Shown here piece after piece: positions 15,503 through 23,851 of a stretch of 64,000 nucleotides of DNA (its first letter is position 1; every line of letters begins with the position of its first letter). Under the pieces are notes generated by a model. The model did no database searches. It was not told the origin of the DNA and saw only the letters and a list, made by a program, of their open reading frames with translations. Source of the stretch: WLND01 sp040398845 (GTDB lineage: Bacteria > Actinomycetota > Actinomycetes > S36-B12); contig JBBATH010000004.1 in the NCBI GenBank assembly GCA_040398845.1, positions 1-64,000 on the forward strand, in the 5' to 3' direction. A program made the position numbers and the translations under genes.

Positions 15503-16621
15503 ATGATTCCGCTCGACAACCAGCAGCTATTTCTGGACAGCGCGCGCGAGTGGCTCAAAACGAGCGTGCCCGAGCGCTGGCGTCAAGAGCGTGGAGCTCT
15601 CAGCGAGGATGAGATCGTCGAAATCAGGCATGAGTGGGATCGGCAGCTTTTCGCCGGTGGATACTCAGGTCTTGCGATTCCGACGATGTATGGCGGCCAA
15701 GGAATGGGGTTGCGCGAGGAGGTGCTCTTCCATGAGGCGGCAGCTCAGGCCCACGCCCCCGAAGGGATCGGGCGCATCGGCAAGATTCTCACCGTGCCAA
15801 CCCTCGTGGCACACGGTAGTGAGGAACAACGCGCCAAGTACATTCCCGGCATCATGGCCGGCACTGAGGTGTGGTGTCAGGCATTTTCAGAACCGGGTGC
15901 CGGCTCAGATCTCGCCAACGTGGCCGCATTCGCCCGTAAGACCGAAGGAGGCTACTTGGTCACGGGGCAGAAGATTTGGACGAGTTTCGCCCAGTACGCA
16001 GAGCGCGCCATCCTCTTGGCAAGGACGAGTCACACCGATCCTCGCTACCGAAATCTCAGCTTCTTCCTTCTCGACATGAAGCAGCCCGGTATCACCCTGC
16101 GAACAATCCGCCAGATCTCTGATACGTCGCACTTCTCCGAGGTCTTCATGGACTCCGCGTTCGTGGCCGACTCAGATCGGGTCGGCGAGGAAGGCGAGGG
16201 CTGGAATATCGCCATGACCACCTTGACCTCCGAGCGAGGTGGGGTCGAAGCGATTACCCGGTATGTAGAGGTCCGCGGCGATCTCGACACGCTCATGCGC
16301 TGCTGTGCAACAAGTTCTGACATCGACACAGAGGTGAAACAACTCGACACTCGTCTCGAACTCGTGCGGTGGCAGGTCATGAAGGCCCTCGACTATGTCG
16401 AGGAAGATCTCGAGTTCTTCCGGAGGACCTGCATGCTCAAGATCATGTGGAGTGAACTCTGGCAGGAGGTCACCCAGTTGGCTGTTTCCCTCAACTGCCG
16501 CGCTCATCAGGAGCACTGGCGAAATCAATACCTGGAGACGCGCGCAGTGTCCATCTATTCAGGATCCAATGAGATCCAGCGAAACATCATCGGTGACCGA
16601 GTGTTGGGGCTCCCCCGATGA
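15503..16621 (+). CDS. Acyl-CoA dehydrogenase, large-type subunit of a probable heteromer
   Basis: A 372-aa acyl-CoA dehydrogenase: QAFSEPGAGSDLA (FAD/substrate loop), ITGQKIWTS-like TGQKIWTSFAQ, and C-terminal YSGSNEIQRNIIGDRVLGLPR. The position that carries the catalytic Glu in MCAD-like enzymes (YEGT) is Ser here, as in the actinobacterial FadE26/FadE28-type subunits whose base lies elsewhere or in the partner. Its stop overlaps the start of a shorter acyl-CoA dehydrogenase (ATGA), the pattern of alpha2beta2 enzymes in steroid side-chain and pimeloyl-CoA oxidation (PimC/PimD). It probably oxidises a branched or dicarboxylic acyl-CoA made by ring cleavage. Confidence 0.88.
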   Translation: MIPLDNQQLFLDSAREWLKTSVPERWRQERGALSEDEIVEIRHEWDRQLFAGGYSGLAIPTMYGGQGMGLREEVLFHEAAAQAHAPEGIGRIGKILTVPTLVAHGSEEQRAKYIPGIMAGTEVWCQAFSEPGAGSDLANVAAFARKTEGGYLVTGQKIWTSFAQYAERAILLARTSHTDPRYRNLSFFLLDMKQPGITLRTIRQISDTSHFSEVFMDSAFVADSDRVGEEGEGWNIAMTTLTSERGGVEAITRYVEVRGDLDTLMRCCATSSDIDTEVKQLDTRLELVRWQVMKALDYVEEDLEFFRRTCMLKIMWSELWQEVTQLAVSLNCRAHQEHWRNQYLETRAVSIYSGSNEIQRNIIGDRVLGLPR

Positions 16622-17505
16622 CCGCCACCATGCTGCCCACTGAGGTCGGTCAAATGTCCGCGGTTGCCCTAGCGGAGATCATCGAGCGTTCGATTGCCGG
16701 AAACCCAGTCGCCGATTACGCCGAACGGGAGCCACTTGCTTGGTCCGTCATCGAGGAAGGCGGCTGGGACTCCATCGCCGTTGCCGAGGAATTCGATGGT
16801 GGCGGCGCCAACCTCAGAGACCTCGTTGAAGTGGCGCAGGTTTGGGGGGCGGCCAGCATCCCCCAGCCGCTGCTGGAGTCGATCTGGGCCAAGCGTTGGT
16901 CAGCGCAGGCGCGTGAGCGCAGCGGACCGATATCGGTTTCCGTGCCCCGCCTAGGAGTGAGCGACGGCAGCGGTCTTGCCCCGTTCGCAGCCCTTGCGGC
17001 AACCGGAATCGCCCGATCGATCGGAGCTGCCACGGATAGATTCGACGTCGCACCTCTAGGTGAGGCCGACGCATTCACCCCAGCCCTTCGCCCATCAGTG
17101 CTCCCCTGGACCACCAAGATGGAGATCGAGGCGGCGCGCGAGCTTGGGGTGATCTGGGCAGCTGAGGTGGTCGGAGCCGCACAGAAGCTCGTCGACCTTT
17201 CTGTGGCGTACGCCAAGACACGGGAACAATTCGGCAAGCCAATCGGCAGTTTTCAGGCAATCAAACATCGACTTGCGGATATGCATTCACAGGCGCAATA
17301 CGCGCAAACTGCAGTGATTTGGGCGAGCCTTGATCCCACGAATTCGCAGCGGGCGTGCGATTACGCAGTGGGTACTTCAATTTCGCTTGCGGAGCAATCC
17401 ATTCAGGTCCACGGAGGCATGGGCTTCACCTGGGAGATGGGCCTCCACTACTACCTGCGCACGATGCTCACCCGCCGTGAACTCATCGTCGGCCTTTGGG
17501 CCTAG
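16618..17505 (+). CDS. Acyl-CoA dehydrogenase, small-type partner subunit
   Basis: A 295-aa acyl-CoA dehydrogenase lacking much of the usual N-terminal helical domain; full-length enzymes are ~380 aa. The C-terminal half is well preserved (YAKTREQFGKPIGSFQAIKH, then QVHGGMGFTWEM). It is coupled by ATGA to the larger subunit and is expected to form a heterotetramer with it. Its TAG stop (17503-17505) overlaps the TAG of the convergent minus-strand dehydrogenase (17502-17504), leaving no intergenic space for terminators. Confidence 0.87.
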   Translation: MTATMLPTEVGQMSAVALAEIIERSIAGNPVADYAEREPLAWSVIEEGGWDSIAVAEEFDGGGANLRDLVEVAQVWGAASIPQPLLESIWAKRWSAQARERSGPISVSVPRLGVSDGSGLAPFAALAATGIARSIGAATDRFDVAPLGEADAFTPALRPSVLPWTTKMEIEAARELGVIWAAEVVGAAQKLVDLSVAYAKTREQFGKPIGSFQAIKHRLADMHSQAQYAQTAVIWASLDPTNSQRACDYAVGTSISLAEQSIQVHGGMGFTWEMGLHYYLRTMLTRRELIVGLWA

Positions 17506-18647
17506 GGAGCGAACTCCCGGCCTAGCAATTGACGGGCGGCGATGAGTTTTGACACCTGCGCGGTGCCGTCGCCGATCTCCATGGCCATGATGTCCCGCAT
17601 GCGCTGTGCGTGTGGGAAATCCTCCGAGTAGCCCAACTGGCCGAAGGTTAGCAACGCCTGATGCGCGGCATCGACTGAGAGCCTAGGAGCCCACCACTTG
17701 ACCATCGCACCCTCCGCAGTGTGTGGCATGCCCTTGTCCTTGCGCCACAGGACCTCATAGGACAGCAGCCTCGCCGCTCGAAGGTGAGTGGAGTACTCAA
17801 CAAGGGGGAAGGCCACCCCTTGGAACTTGCCGAGCGGCTGCCCGAATGCGTGCCGTATTTTTGAATACTCAAGAGCCTCGTCAATAGACGCCTGGCCGCT
17901 GCCAATGCACAGCAGTCCGATCAGCGCTCGTGAGTAGTCAAACCCCTGCATGACCGTGCTGAAGCCCTTGTTCTCCGCACCCAGCATGTCCGCTGCCTCA
18001 ACAGGCAGACCGTCGAAATGGATGGATGCTCGACCTACTGCCCGACCACCGACGTCTCGGTAGGCCGTCCTGCTCACCTCCTTGTCAGTCAACCGCACGT
18101 AGAACCCGCTGATTCCACCAGCTCCGGGGCCTCCAGTCCTTGCGAAGACCAGCGCATATTCAGCGTGCATCCCCAACGAGATCGACGCCTTTTCACCTGT
18201 CAAACGCCAATTGCTGCCATCACGTTCGGCGCGCATTTCCAGCGCCCCAGCGTCAGTTCCGTGGCCCGGCTCCGTGAGGCAGATGGCAGGCACCTGGTCT
18301 CCCGAGGCGATCGGCGGGAGCCACCGCTTCTTCTGGTCGTCACTTCCGTGGGTATTGATGATGTCGCTCAGCAGTAGCGAATTGGTGATGAGCCAGCCGG
18401 CGTTGAAGTCGGCTCGAGCAATCTCCTCGCAAGCCATGCCGGACGTCACATATGTCGCAGCCTGACCGCCAAGGGACTCGGGGATCAGTAGCCCGAAGAG
18501 GCCGAGATCGGCCAACTGCTTGTGCAATCCCTCGTGGAAGTGGCCCTCCCGGTCGTCCGCCTGGTAGTGAGGAGCCAATTCGCTCTGTGCAAAGTCCCTC
18601 AGGTACCGACGAAAGGCCTCGGTGTCTTCATCGAATTCGAAATTCAC
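17502..18647 (-). CDS. Acyl-CoA dehydrogenase, cyclohexanecarboxyl-CoA dehydrogenase-like
   Basis: A 381-aa acyl-CoA dehydrogenase: CLTEPGHGTDAGA, LTGEKASISLG, YSKIRHAFGQPLGKFQGVAF, and C-terminal EIGDGTAQVSKLIAARQLLG. The usual catalytic EGT reads DGT. It is the last gene of an operon with BadI-, BadH- and BadK-like proteins, so formation of the ring double bond of a cyclohexanecarboxyl-CoA (the AliB-type step) is the natural assignment. That specificity comes from context; the sequence alone only shows an acyl-CoA dehydrogenase. A 75-bp gap separates it from the BadI-like gene. Confidence 0.87.
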   Translation of the reverse strand: MNFEFDEDTEAFRRYLRDFAQSELAPHYQADDREGHFHEGLHKQLADLGLFGLLIPESLGGQAATYVTSGMACEEIARADFNAGWLITNSLLLSDIINTHGSDDQKKRWLPPIASGDQVPAICLTEPGHGTDAGALEMRAERDGSNWRLTGEKASISLGMHAEYALVFARTGGPGAGGISGFYVRLTDKEVSRTAYRDVGGRAVGRASIHFDGLPVEAADMLGAENKGFSTVMQGFDYSRALIGLLCIGSGQASIDEALEYSKIRHAFGQPLGKFQGVAFPLVEYSTHLRAARLLSYEVLWRKDKGMPHTAEGAMVKWWAPRLSVDAAHQALLTFGQLGYSEDFPHAQRMRDIMAMEIGDGTAQVSKLIAARQLLGREFAP

Positions 18648-18722
18648 AGTTTCTCCGTTTTCCGTCCCTGGAATAACTCCGGCTCGCTCCCAGCCACCAC
18701 CAACGAAGTGGTGACCGATTTC

Positions 18723-19523
18723 CTACACAAACCGGCCGAAGTCCGGCGGCCGCTTCTCACTGAACGCTGCCGCACCCTCACGACCCTCGTCACTGTTGAC
18801 GAACAGGTCAAGACCCGCACCGGCCATCTTCTCGAAGCCTGACTGATGATCGCTATCAGCGTTAAATGATGCCTTGAGAAAGCGAATTGCAGTGGGACTC
18901 ATGACCGAGATCTCCTGTGCCCACGACTTGGCCTCAGTCATGAGATCGGGACCCGGGACAACCTTGTTCACGAGCCCCCATTCAAGAGCCTGTGCCGCGC
19001 TGTATTGACGACAGAAGTACCAAATCTCGCGAGCACGCTTTTGCCCAACGACTCGAGCGAGGTACGTCGTACCGAACCCGGCGTCGAAGGATCCAACCCT
19101 CGGTCCAGCCTGGCCAAACGTCGCGTGCTCAGCGGCGATGCTGATGTCGCAAAGCACATGGAAGACGTGACCGCCACCAATCGCCGCCCCGTTCACGGCC
19201 GCGATAACCGGCTTGGGCACGTCACGGATAAGGCGATGCAGATAGTCAGTATCGAGGATGCCGTCCTTCGTCGGACCGTAATCACCGGTCTCGGCCCGTT
19301 GCTTGACGTCACCGCCGGCGCAGAACGCTTTATCTCCGGCACCGGTCCAAATGATGCAGCGGACAGTTCGATCGGCCCACGCGCGTCGGAAGGCATGCAC
19401 CAGTTCATCGACAGTCCGTCCGCGAAATGCGTTGTAGCGCTCTGGGCGGTTGATCGTGATGATCGCCGTCGTTCCGTCGACTTCGTACAGCACATCCGTG
19501 TAATCGGTACTCGTGTCGTTCAC
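18723..19523 (-). CDS. badI: 2-ketocyclohexanecarboxyl-CoA hydrolase (BadI-like)
   Basis: A 266-aa crotonase-fold protein closely resembling BadI, which hydrolytically opens 2-ketocyclohexane-1-carboxyl-CoA to pimelyl-CoA. Shared traits I recognise are NRPERYNAFRGRTVDEL, the AFCAGGD segment, LIRDVPKPVIAAVNGAAIGGG, the FGQAGPRVGSFDAGFGTTYL stretch, then RAREIWYFCRQYSA. It sits 41 bp after a BadH-like dehydrogenase. Ring-substituted substrates (for example alkyl-cyclohexane or monoterpene-derived acids) are possible, because related enzymes open perillyl-CoA-derived rings. Known badI genes come mainly from anaerobic benzoate or alicyclic-acid degraders, so its presence in an actinomycete is informative. 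Confidence 0.86.
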   Translation of the reverse strand: MNDTSTDYTDVLYEVDGTTAIITINRPERYNAFRGRTVDELVHAFRRAWADRTVRCIIWTGAGDKAFCAGGDVKQRAETGDYGPTKDGILDTDYLHRLIRDVPKPVIAAVNGAAIGGGHVFHVLCDISIAAEHATFGQAGPRVGSFDAGFGTTYLARVVGQKRAREIWYFCRQYSAAQALEWGLVNKVVPGPDLMTEAKSWAQEISVMSPTAIRFLKASFNADSDHQSGFEKMAGAGLDLFVNSDEGREGAAAFSEKRPPDFGRFV

Positions 19524-19564
19524 AGTAAGCCTCTCAGTATCGTCGCGTTGGTGAGTTCGGGTAC

Positions 19565-20314
19565 TTAGGCCATCGTCAGGCCGCCGCTGACACTCAGCGT
19601 TTGTCCGGTGATGTAAGAACTCTCGGGGCTAGCGAAGAATCGGACCGCATTCATGATGTCCTCAGGTTGGGCAAGGCGCCTGGCGGGGATCACGCCCTTG
19701 AGCGCGTCGGTGAGCTTCGTGGGAGCATCACGCAGCAAAGGGGTGTCAGTCGGCCCAGGGCATACGCAGTTGGACGTAATCTCATGGCGAATGATCTCTC
19801 GCGCCAGCGCTTTCGTGAACCCGATGATTCCACCCTTCGCCCCCGAGTACACAACCTCCCCCGAACTGCCAACGCGACCGGCGTCACTCGAAATGTTCAC
19901 GACACGCCCTCCGCTCCCGGCGTCGATCATCGCTGGCAGGAAGGCATGTGTCACCGCGATGGGGCCGAGCAAGTTGATACCGAGGATCTTTTGCCAAAAG
20001 TCACTGGAGGTGTCCATGAAGCGGTGGATCTCCTCCCAGCCGGCGTTGTTGACGAGCACCTGACAGGGGCCAAAGGTCGCCTCGACTTGATCGCGCACCA
20101 CCGTTACCGAATCAAGATCAGCAATGTCGACGAAGAATCCCTCCGCCTTGCCGCCGGACTCCACGATCGTCGTGGCGGTGTCCCGAGCCAACTCCTCGCG
20201 AATGTCCAGGATGGCAACCGTTCTCCCCTGCTGAGCCAACCCAATGGCGATTGCTCGGCCGATACCTGCTCCTCCACCCGTCACTACTGCCAGTGAGTCC
20301 AAGGAAACTGTCAT
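19565..20314 (-). CDS. badH: 2-hydroxycyclohexanecarboxyl-CoA dehydrogenase (BadH-like SDR)
   Basis: A 249-aa SDR strongly resembling BadH: TGGGAGIG cofactor loop, LVNNAGW, NISSDAGRVGSSGEVVYSGA with Tyr and Lys of the active site, CVCPGPTDTPLL, and ITGQTLSVSGGLTM at the end. BadH oxidises 2-hydroxycyclohexane-1-carboxyl-CoA to the 2-keto thioester that BadI opens. The ATG at 20314, eight bases from the end of the BadK-like gene, is preferred to an upstream in-frame ATG at 20383, which would overlap that gene. The preceding gene's end supplies an AGGGA ribosome-binding site. Confidence 0.87.
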   Translation of the reverse strand: MTVSLDSLAVVTGGGAGIGRAIAIGLAQQGRTVAILDIREELARDTATTIVESGGKAEGFFVDIADLDSVTVVRDQVEATFGPCQVLVNNAGWEEIHRFMDTSSDFWQKILGINLLGPIAVTHAFLPAMIDAGSGGRVVNISSDAGRVGSSGEVVYSGAKGGIIGFTKALAREIIRHEITSNCVCPGPTDTPLLRDAPTKLTDALKGVIPARRLAQPEDIMNAVRFFASPESSYITGQTLSVSGGLTMA

Positions 20315-20321
20315 CGTCCGC

Positions 20322-21086
20322 TCATCCCTGTCGGGAACCGGCAAGGAAGCCTTGAAGCCGGTTCGTGGTGTCTGCTTGTGCAAGAAGGTCTCTCGTCAGT
20401 CTGATCTCGAGATCGAAGCCGACGTGACCAACCTGAGCAGCAGTGACGCACTGCTTCACCGCAGCCAGCGCGTCGGGCGCGAGTTCTGCAAGTCGGTTTG
20501 CAAGTCCAACCGCGAACTCATCAACGTCATCGTTCGGGCAGGCCCACTGAGCGAGCCCGACTCGAACAGCCTCTTCGCCCTTCACAAGTTCTCCGAGCAT
20601 GATGAGGCGCAAGGCTGTCCCTCGGCCCGCCAATCGAGTCAGGCGTTGAGTGCCACCACCACCTGGGATCAATCCCAGCTTGCTCTCCGGAAGTCCGTAC
20701 GAAGAGTTTGTACCGACCACCCGGAAGTCACACGACAAGGCGAGTTCGAACCCGCCACCCACGGCCGAACCCCGCAATGCTGCGATCGTCGGGATCGGAA
20801 GGGCTTCCAGTGCGCCGAACACGCTCTGCAACTCGGTACCGAATGCAGCAATCTGGTCGAACCCTCCGTCGGAGGCCGCCACCTCAGCGATCATGGAAAT
20901 ATTCACGCCCCCGCTGAAGAAGCGCTCCGCACCGCGCAGGAGCAGCACACGCGCTTCGCCCGGTGACTCGGCAAGGCCTTCAATGAGGTCGCGCAATGCC
21001 TGAAGCTCAGCAGGGCCAAGGGCATTTGCGGGCGGCGAGTCGAGCACAGCCGTGAGAATGTGGCCGTCAAGATTCACGTGCAGCAT
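20322..21086 (-). CDS. Enoyl-CoA hydratase, BadK-like (cyclohex-1-ene carboxyl-CoA hydratase candidate)
   Basis: A 254-aa crotonase with RFFSGGVNISM, RGSAVGGGFELALSCDF (first Glu present), PESKLGLIPGGGGTQRL (second Glu present), so it has the full hydratase pair. As first gene of the operon with BadH and BadI homologues it should hydrate the ring double bond of a cyclohexene-1-carboxyl-CoA. The ATG at 21086 has AAGGGAT upstream; a longer frame to 21176 would include the promoter. Assignment to BadK is from context more than from sequence. Confidence 0.82.
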   Translation of the reverse strand: MLHVNLDGHILTAVLDSPPANALGPAELQALRDLIEGLAESPGEARVLLLRGAERFFSGGVNISMIAEVAASDGGFDQIAAFGTELQSVFGALEALPIPTIAALRGSAVGGGFELALSCDFRVVGTNSSYGLPESKLGLIPGGGGTQRLTRLAGRGTALRLIMLGELVKGEEAVRVGLAQWACPNDDVDEFAVGLANRLAELAPDALAAVKQCVTAAQVGHVGFDLEIRLTRDLLAQADTTNRLQGFLAGSRQG

Positions 21087-21128
21087 GTCTATCCCTTCAG
21101 CCCGATCAAATCCCCCGGAAAGTTCACT

Positions 21129-21176
21129 ACCGGACGTTTGATTGGTAATCGTAAGAGTGCTACTCCGTGCTGTCAA
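21129..21176 (-). promoter_or_regulatory. Promoter and operator of the ring-cleavage (badK-badH-badI) operon
   Basis: On the minus strand, TTGACA (21171-21176), a 17-bp spacer and TACGAT (21148-21153) are followed by the palindrome ACCGGACGTTTGATTGGT (21129-21146), which lies over the expected transcription start. It is the most divergent of the eight sites (6 of 8 in each half). The ATG lies 43 bp further on. Confidence 0.68.
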
Positions 21177-21203
21177 ACATGGGGTGACTCAGTCTGTTAA
21201 CGA

Positions 21204-21242
21204 CGAAGGGGCCCTGACGAACACGTCGCCAGGGCCCCTTCG
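21204..21242 (-). terminator. Strong hairpin terminator downstream of the cupin gene
   Basis: A perfect 13-bp GC-rich stem (21204-21216 with 21230-21242) around a 13-base loop that can itself pair further (ACG with CGT). It begins 12 bases after the cupin stop and ends before the promoter of the ring-cleavage operon, so it insulates the two. No long T run follows. Confidence 0.8.
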
Positions 21243-21253
21243 AACTATCTTGG

Positions 21254-21790
21254 TCAGTAGTCGAGGTCCAACGCCTCGATACCGTTTGCCTCGCAGTAGT
21301 CGCGGTACATCTTGGTGAACGAAAGCACGTCATCGAAGCCGATGACATGGTCGTCGTCATTCAGGTAGAAGAGCGGACCCTCCATGAGGAAGAGCGTGGT
21401 CGTCCCTTCCGGGTTGGTGACCAGCGTGTGGATATCACCGGGCGGCTCCCAGATCATCATTCCCGCACGGGCAACCCAGTCACGCTCCCTGTAATACCAA
21501 CTGCCCTCCAGCACATACCCCACCACCGACGAGCCGTGATAGTGCCGGCCGACAACGCCACCACCAACAACCCGCGTGAGGTTGACCCAGATGCCGGTCT
21601 TGCGATTCAGTCGAAGCGGCTTGACATCCACCCCTTCGATGTAGGGCACCCACGGGATCAGATCGGGGTCGATCAACCGTTCTCCAACAGTGAGCGCCGT
21701 GAGCGCGGCCAAGTTGAACCCATCCGGTGATGGCTTATGCACGGCGGTGGTGTCTAATTCCAATGAAACATCAGAAGCGAGAGCTGTCAC
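21254..21790 (-). CDS. Cupin, 2,4'-dihydroxyacetophenone dioxygenase family
   Basis: A 178-aa cupin with the metal-ligand set GRHYHGSSVVGYVLEGSW (two His), and a second motif MIWEPPGDIHTLV, plus IPWVPYIEGVDVKPLRLN at the N-terminus. The whole length fits the 2,4'-dihydroxyacetophenone dioxygenase-type cupins, non-haem iron enzymes that cleave a C-C bond next to a ketone. Real substrate unknown; cleavage of an alpha-hydroxyketone is a reasonable guess. I take the GTG at 21790, preceded by AGGTGG; a GTG at 21799 would overlap the operator. It follows the BVMO gene in transcription but has its own promoter. Confidence 0.82.
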   Translation of the reverse strand: MTALASDVSLELDTTAVHKPSPDGFNLAALTALTVGERLIDPDLIPWVPYIEGVDVKPLRLNRKTGIWVNLTRVVGGGVVGRHYHGSSVVGYVLEGSWYYRERDWVARAGMMIWEPPGDIHTLVTNPEGTTTLFLMEGPLFYLNDDDHVIGFDDVLSFTKMYRDYCEANGIEALDLDY

Positions 21791-21797
21791 GTCTTCC

Positions 21798-21856
21798 ACC
21801 TAACGTATGGTTGGTAATCTTCAACGAAAGATATGGCACATTGGGCGTCTTGGCAA
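21798..21856 (-). promoter_or_regulatory. Promoter and operator of the cupin gene
   Basis: On the minus strand, TTGCCA (21851-21856), a 17-bp spacer and TATCTT (21828-21833) precede the palindrome ACCTAACGTATGGTTGGT (21798-21815), which matches the consensus in 7 of 8 and 6 of 8 half-site positions. The operator is placed just downstream of the -10, as at 15466 and 21129. Confidence 0.67.
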
Positions 21857-21931
21857 GGGTTCAAGCCTGCTAAATTCATGCTTCACAGGATCTGCTGTCC
21901 CCCGCGAAGGATTTCGAAACGTACGGTCAGG

Positions 21932-23728
21932 CTACGAGACGCTCAAGCCCTCGAAGTCACCCGCATCGCGCCACAAACGCCAAGATCGGAAGAACTGAGG
22001 CGACGGCCTATAAGAGCCTGTCGCTATGCCCGACCGAGTGTCGCCCTTCCTCCCCTCTGCATTGAAATATCCCGGGGTGCATTGCTCTTGGAAAGGCGCA
22101 CGAGCAACGTTCACGGCAGCGATCTCGAGTTGCCAAGCTTCTTCCGCTGCAGCCGTTGCCTCAACCTGCGTCAGGCCTTCAGCGAGCATCCGCGCCACGA
22201 TGTATGCGACGTGCTCCGCCTGTTCCCGCAGCATGTGTGGAACATTCGTCGTGGTCCCACCCTGTGTGAGGCCCAGAAAGAAGAGGTTAGGAAAGTCCTT
22301 GCTGAAGAGTCCTTGGAACGTCTTCATCCCTTGAGCAAACTTCTCCGACACTCTAAGCCCGCCCCGCCCTACGACGTCATAGCCAGCCCGATGGCTCCAT
22401 GTGGTGCCAAGTTCGAAACCCGTTGCGAACACGATGCAATCGAGCGGATACTCAACGCCGCCGACCACGACTCCAGTCTTGGAGATCGCATCGATGCCCG
22501 CGCTCACATCCACAAGCGAGACATTGTCGCGGTCCATCGCTGGAAGATAGTCATCACTGAAACCCGGTCGCTTACACATCGTTCGGTAATACGCTTTTAG
22601 CAGTCGAGCCTTTTCCGGGTCATTAACGTAATCATCAACTCGAGCGCGAACGAGTTCGTTGTGCTCGAAATCCGCCAATTCCTTGGCAGCCTCGATGTCC
22701 TCGACGCTTCTTGCGTCCTCAGGCAAGGTCTGGACTGCCTCAAGTAAGCGTCTGAAGAACCGTGTCCACCCGTCATCAATGCCGCAGTCGACGTCCTCCC
22801 CATTCACCAGATTGTTGAAGGCGACTTGGCGCTCTTGTTGCCACCCTGGGCTCAGCGCCGAAAACCAATCTGTGTCGGTCGGGGCATTGTCACGCACACC
22901 CACAGCCGTCGGCGTGCGCTGGAAAATGCGCAACTCTGACGATGACCTCGCTAGCTCGGGAACGATCTGCAGTGCGGTAGCACCGGTACCGATGACACCG
23001 ACGCGCTTGTCACGAAGGCCGACTAGATCACCACCCGAATCACCTCCCGTATACCCGTAATCCCACCGCGCACTGTGAAAGATTGTCCCCTCGAAGTCCT
23101 CGATGCCAGGGATTGCCGGCAGTTGCGGGCGATCGAAAATCCCGCTCTGCGTCGTCACGAATCGAGCCCTGAGGACATCTCCCCTCTCCGTTGACACCTG
23201 CCACCGAGACTCCGCGTCGTCCCAGGCCATGCCGTTGACCTTTGTCTGGAACAACGAGCGCTCATACAGGTTGAAGTGGCGACCGAGGAGTTGGCAGTAC
23301 TCGAAGATCTCGCGTCCCCGGACGTAACGTTCCGTCGGAACGTAACCCGTATCTTCAAGGAAGGGAAGGTAGATGTAGGACTCGATGTCGCATCGAATGC
23401 CTGGATATCGGTTCCAATACCAGGTGCCTCCGAAGTCGGCCGCCCAATCAAGGATGCGGAAATTCGTCACACTGGCACTGACGAGGGTAGCCCCGACTGA
23501 AATGCCTCCAAAACCCGCTCCGATGACCAGCACATCGATATCCTCGAAGACCGGATCACGGTGAACTCCGGGTACCGAATATGGGTCCTCCGCGAAACGA
23601 GCGAACCTACCCTCAGCGAATACATACTGATCGGTCCCTGCGGACCTCCGCCGCTTATCTCGTTCCGCGCGATACGTCTCACGAAGGGCCTCAACGTTGA
23701 GTTCCGCGCCGAGAGTTGGATCTGCCAT
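21932..23728 (-). CDS. Flavin-containing monooxygenase, Baeyer-Villiger type
   Basis: A 598-aa protein with two Rossmann loops (VIGAGFGGISVG for FAD near residue 50; GVIGTGATALQIVPEL for NADPH) and the BVMO fingerprint FEGTIFHSARWDY (FxGxxxHxxxW). It converts a cyclic or aryl ketone into a lactone or ester using NADPH and O2. The ATG at 23728 has GGAGGT five bases upstream and is preferred to the in-frame start at 23764. Neighbours are the cupin dioxygenase downstream and the ABC transporter upstream. It carries no copy of the island palindrome in its own 123-bp upstream region, so control may differ. The substrate is unknown. Confidence 0.9.
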   Translation of the reverse strand: MADPTLGAELNVEALRETYRAERDKRRRSAGTDQYVFAEGRFARFAEDPYSVPGVHRDPVFEDIDVLVIGAGFGGISVGATLVSASVTNFRILDWAADFGGTWYWNRYPGIRCDIESYIYLPFLEDTGYVPTERYVRGREIFEYCQLLGRHFNLYERSLFQTKVNGMAWDDAESRWQVSTERGDVLRARFVTTQSGIFDRPQLPAIPGIEDFEGTIFHSARWDYGYTGGDSGGDLVGLRDKRVGVIGTGATALQIVPELARSSSELRIFQRTPTAVGVRDNAPTDTDWFSALSPGWQQERQVAFNNLVNGEDVDCGIDDGWTRFFRRLLEAVQTLPEDARSVEDIEAAKELADFEHNELVRARVDDYVNDPEKARLLKAYYRTMCKRPGFSDDYLPAMDRDNVSLVDVSAGIDAISKTGVVVGGVEYPLDCIVFATGFELGTTWSHRAGYDVVGRGGLRVSEKFAQGMKTFQGLFSKDFPNLFFLGLTQGGTTTNVPHMLREQAEHVAYIVARMLAEGLTQVEATAAAEEAWQLEIAAVNVARAPFQEQCTPGYFNAEGRKGDTRSGIATGSYRPSPQFFRSWRLWRDAGDFEGLSVS

Positions 23729-23851
23729 AGGACCTCCGGTCAATGCTTCGCGAACCTGACTCACACGGGACTTGAGTATGCCCCCAAAGATCGCCCTCGC
23801 ACTGTCTCAATTAGGGCAAGAGATCCGTTTCAATGTGATTCATCCCCGACA

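Noticed and set aside
18690..18715. CACCAACGAAGTGGTG inverted repeat as another regulon site
   Set aside because: Spacing and half-sites do not fit the 18-bp consensus, and no promoter is needed inside this operon.
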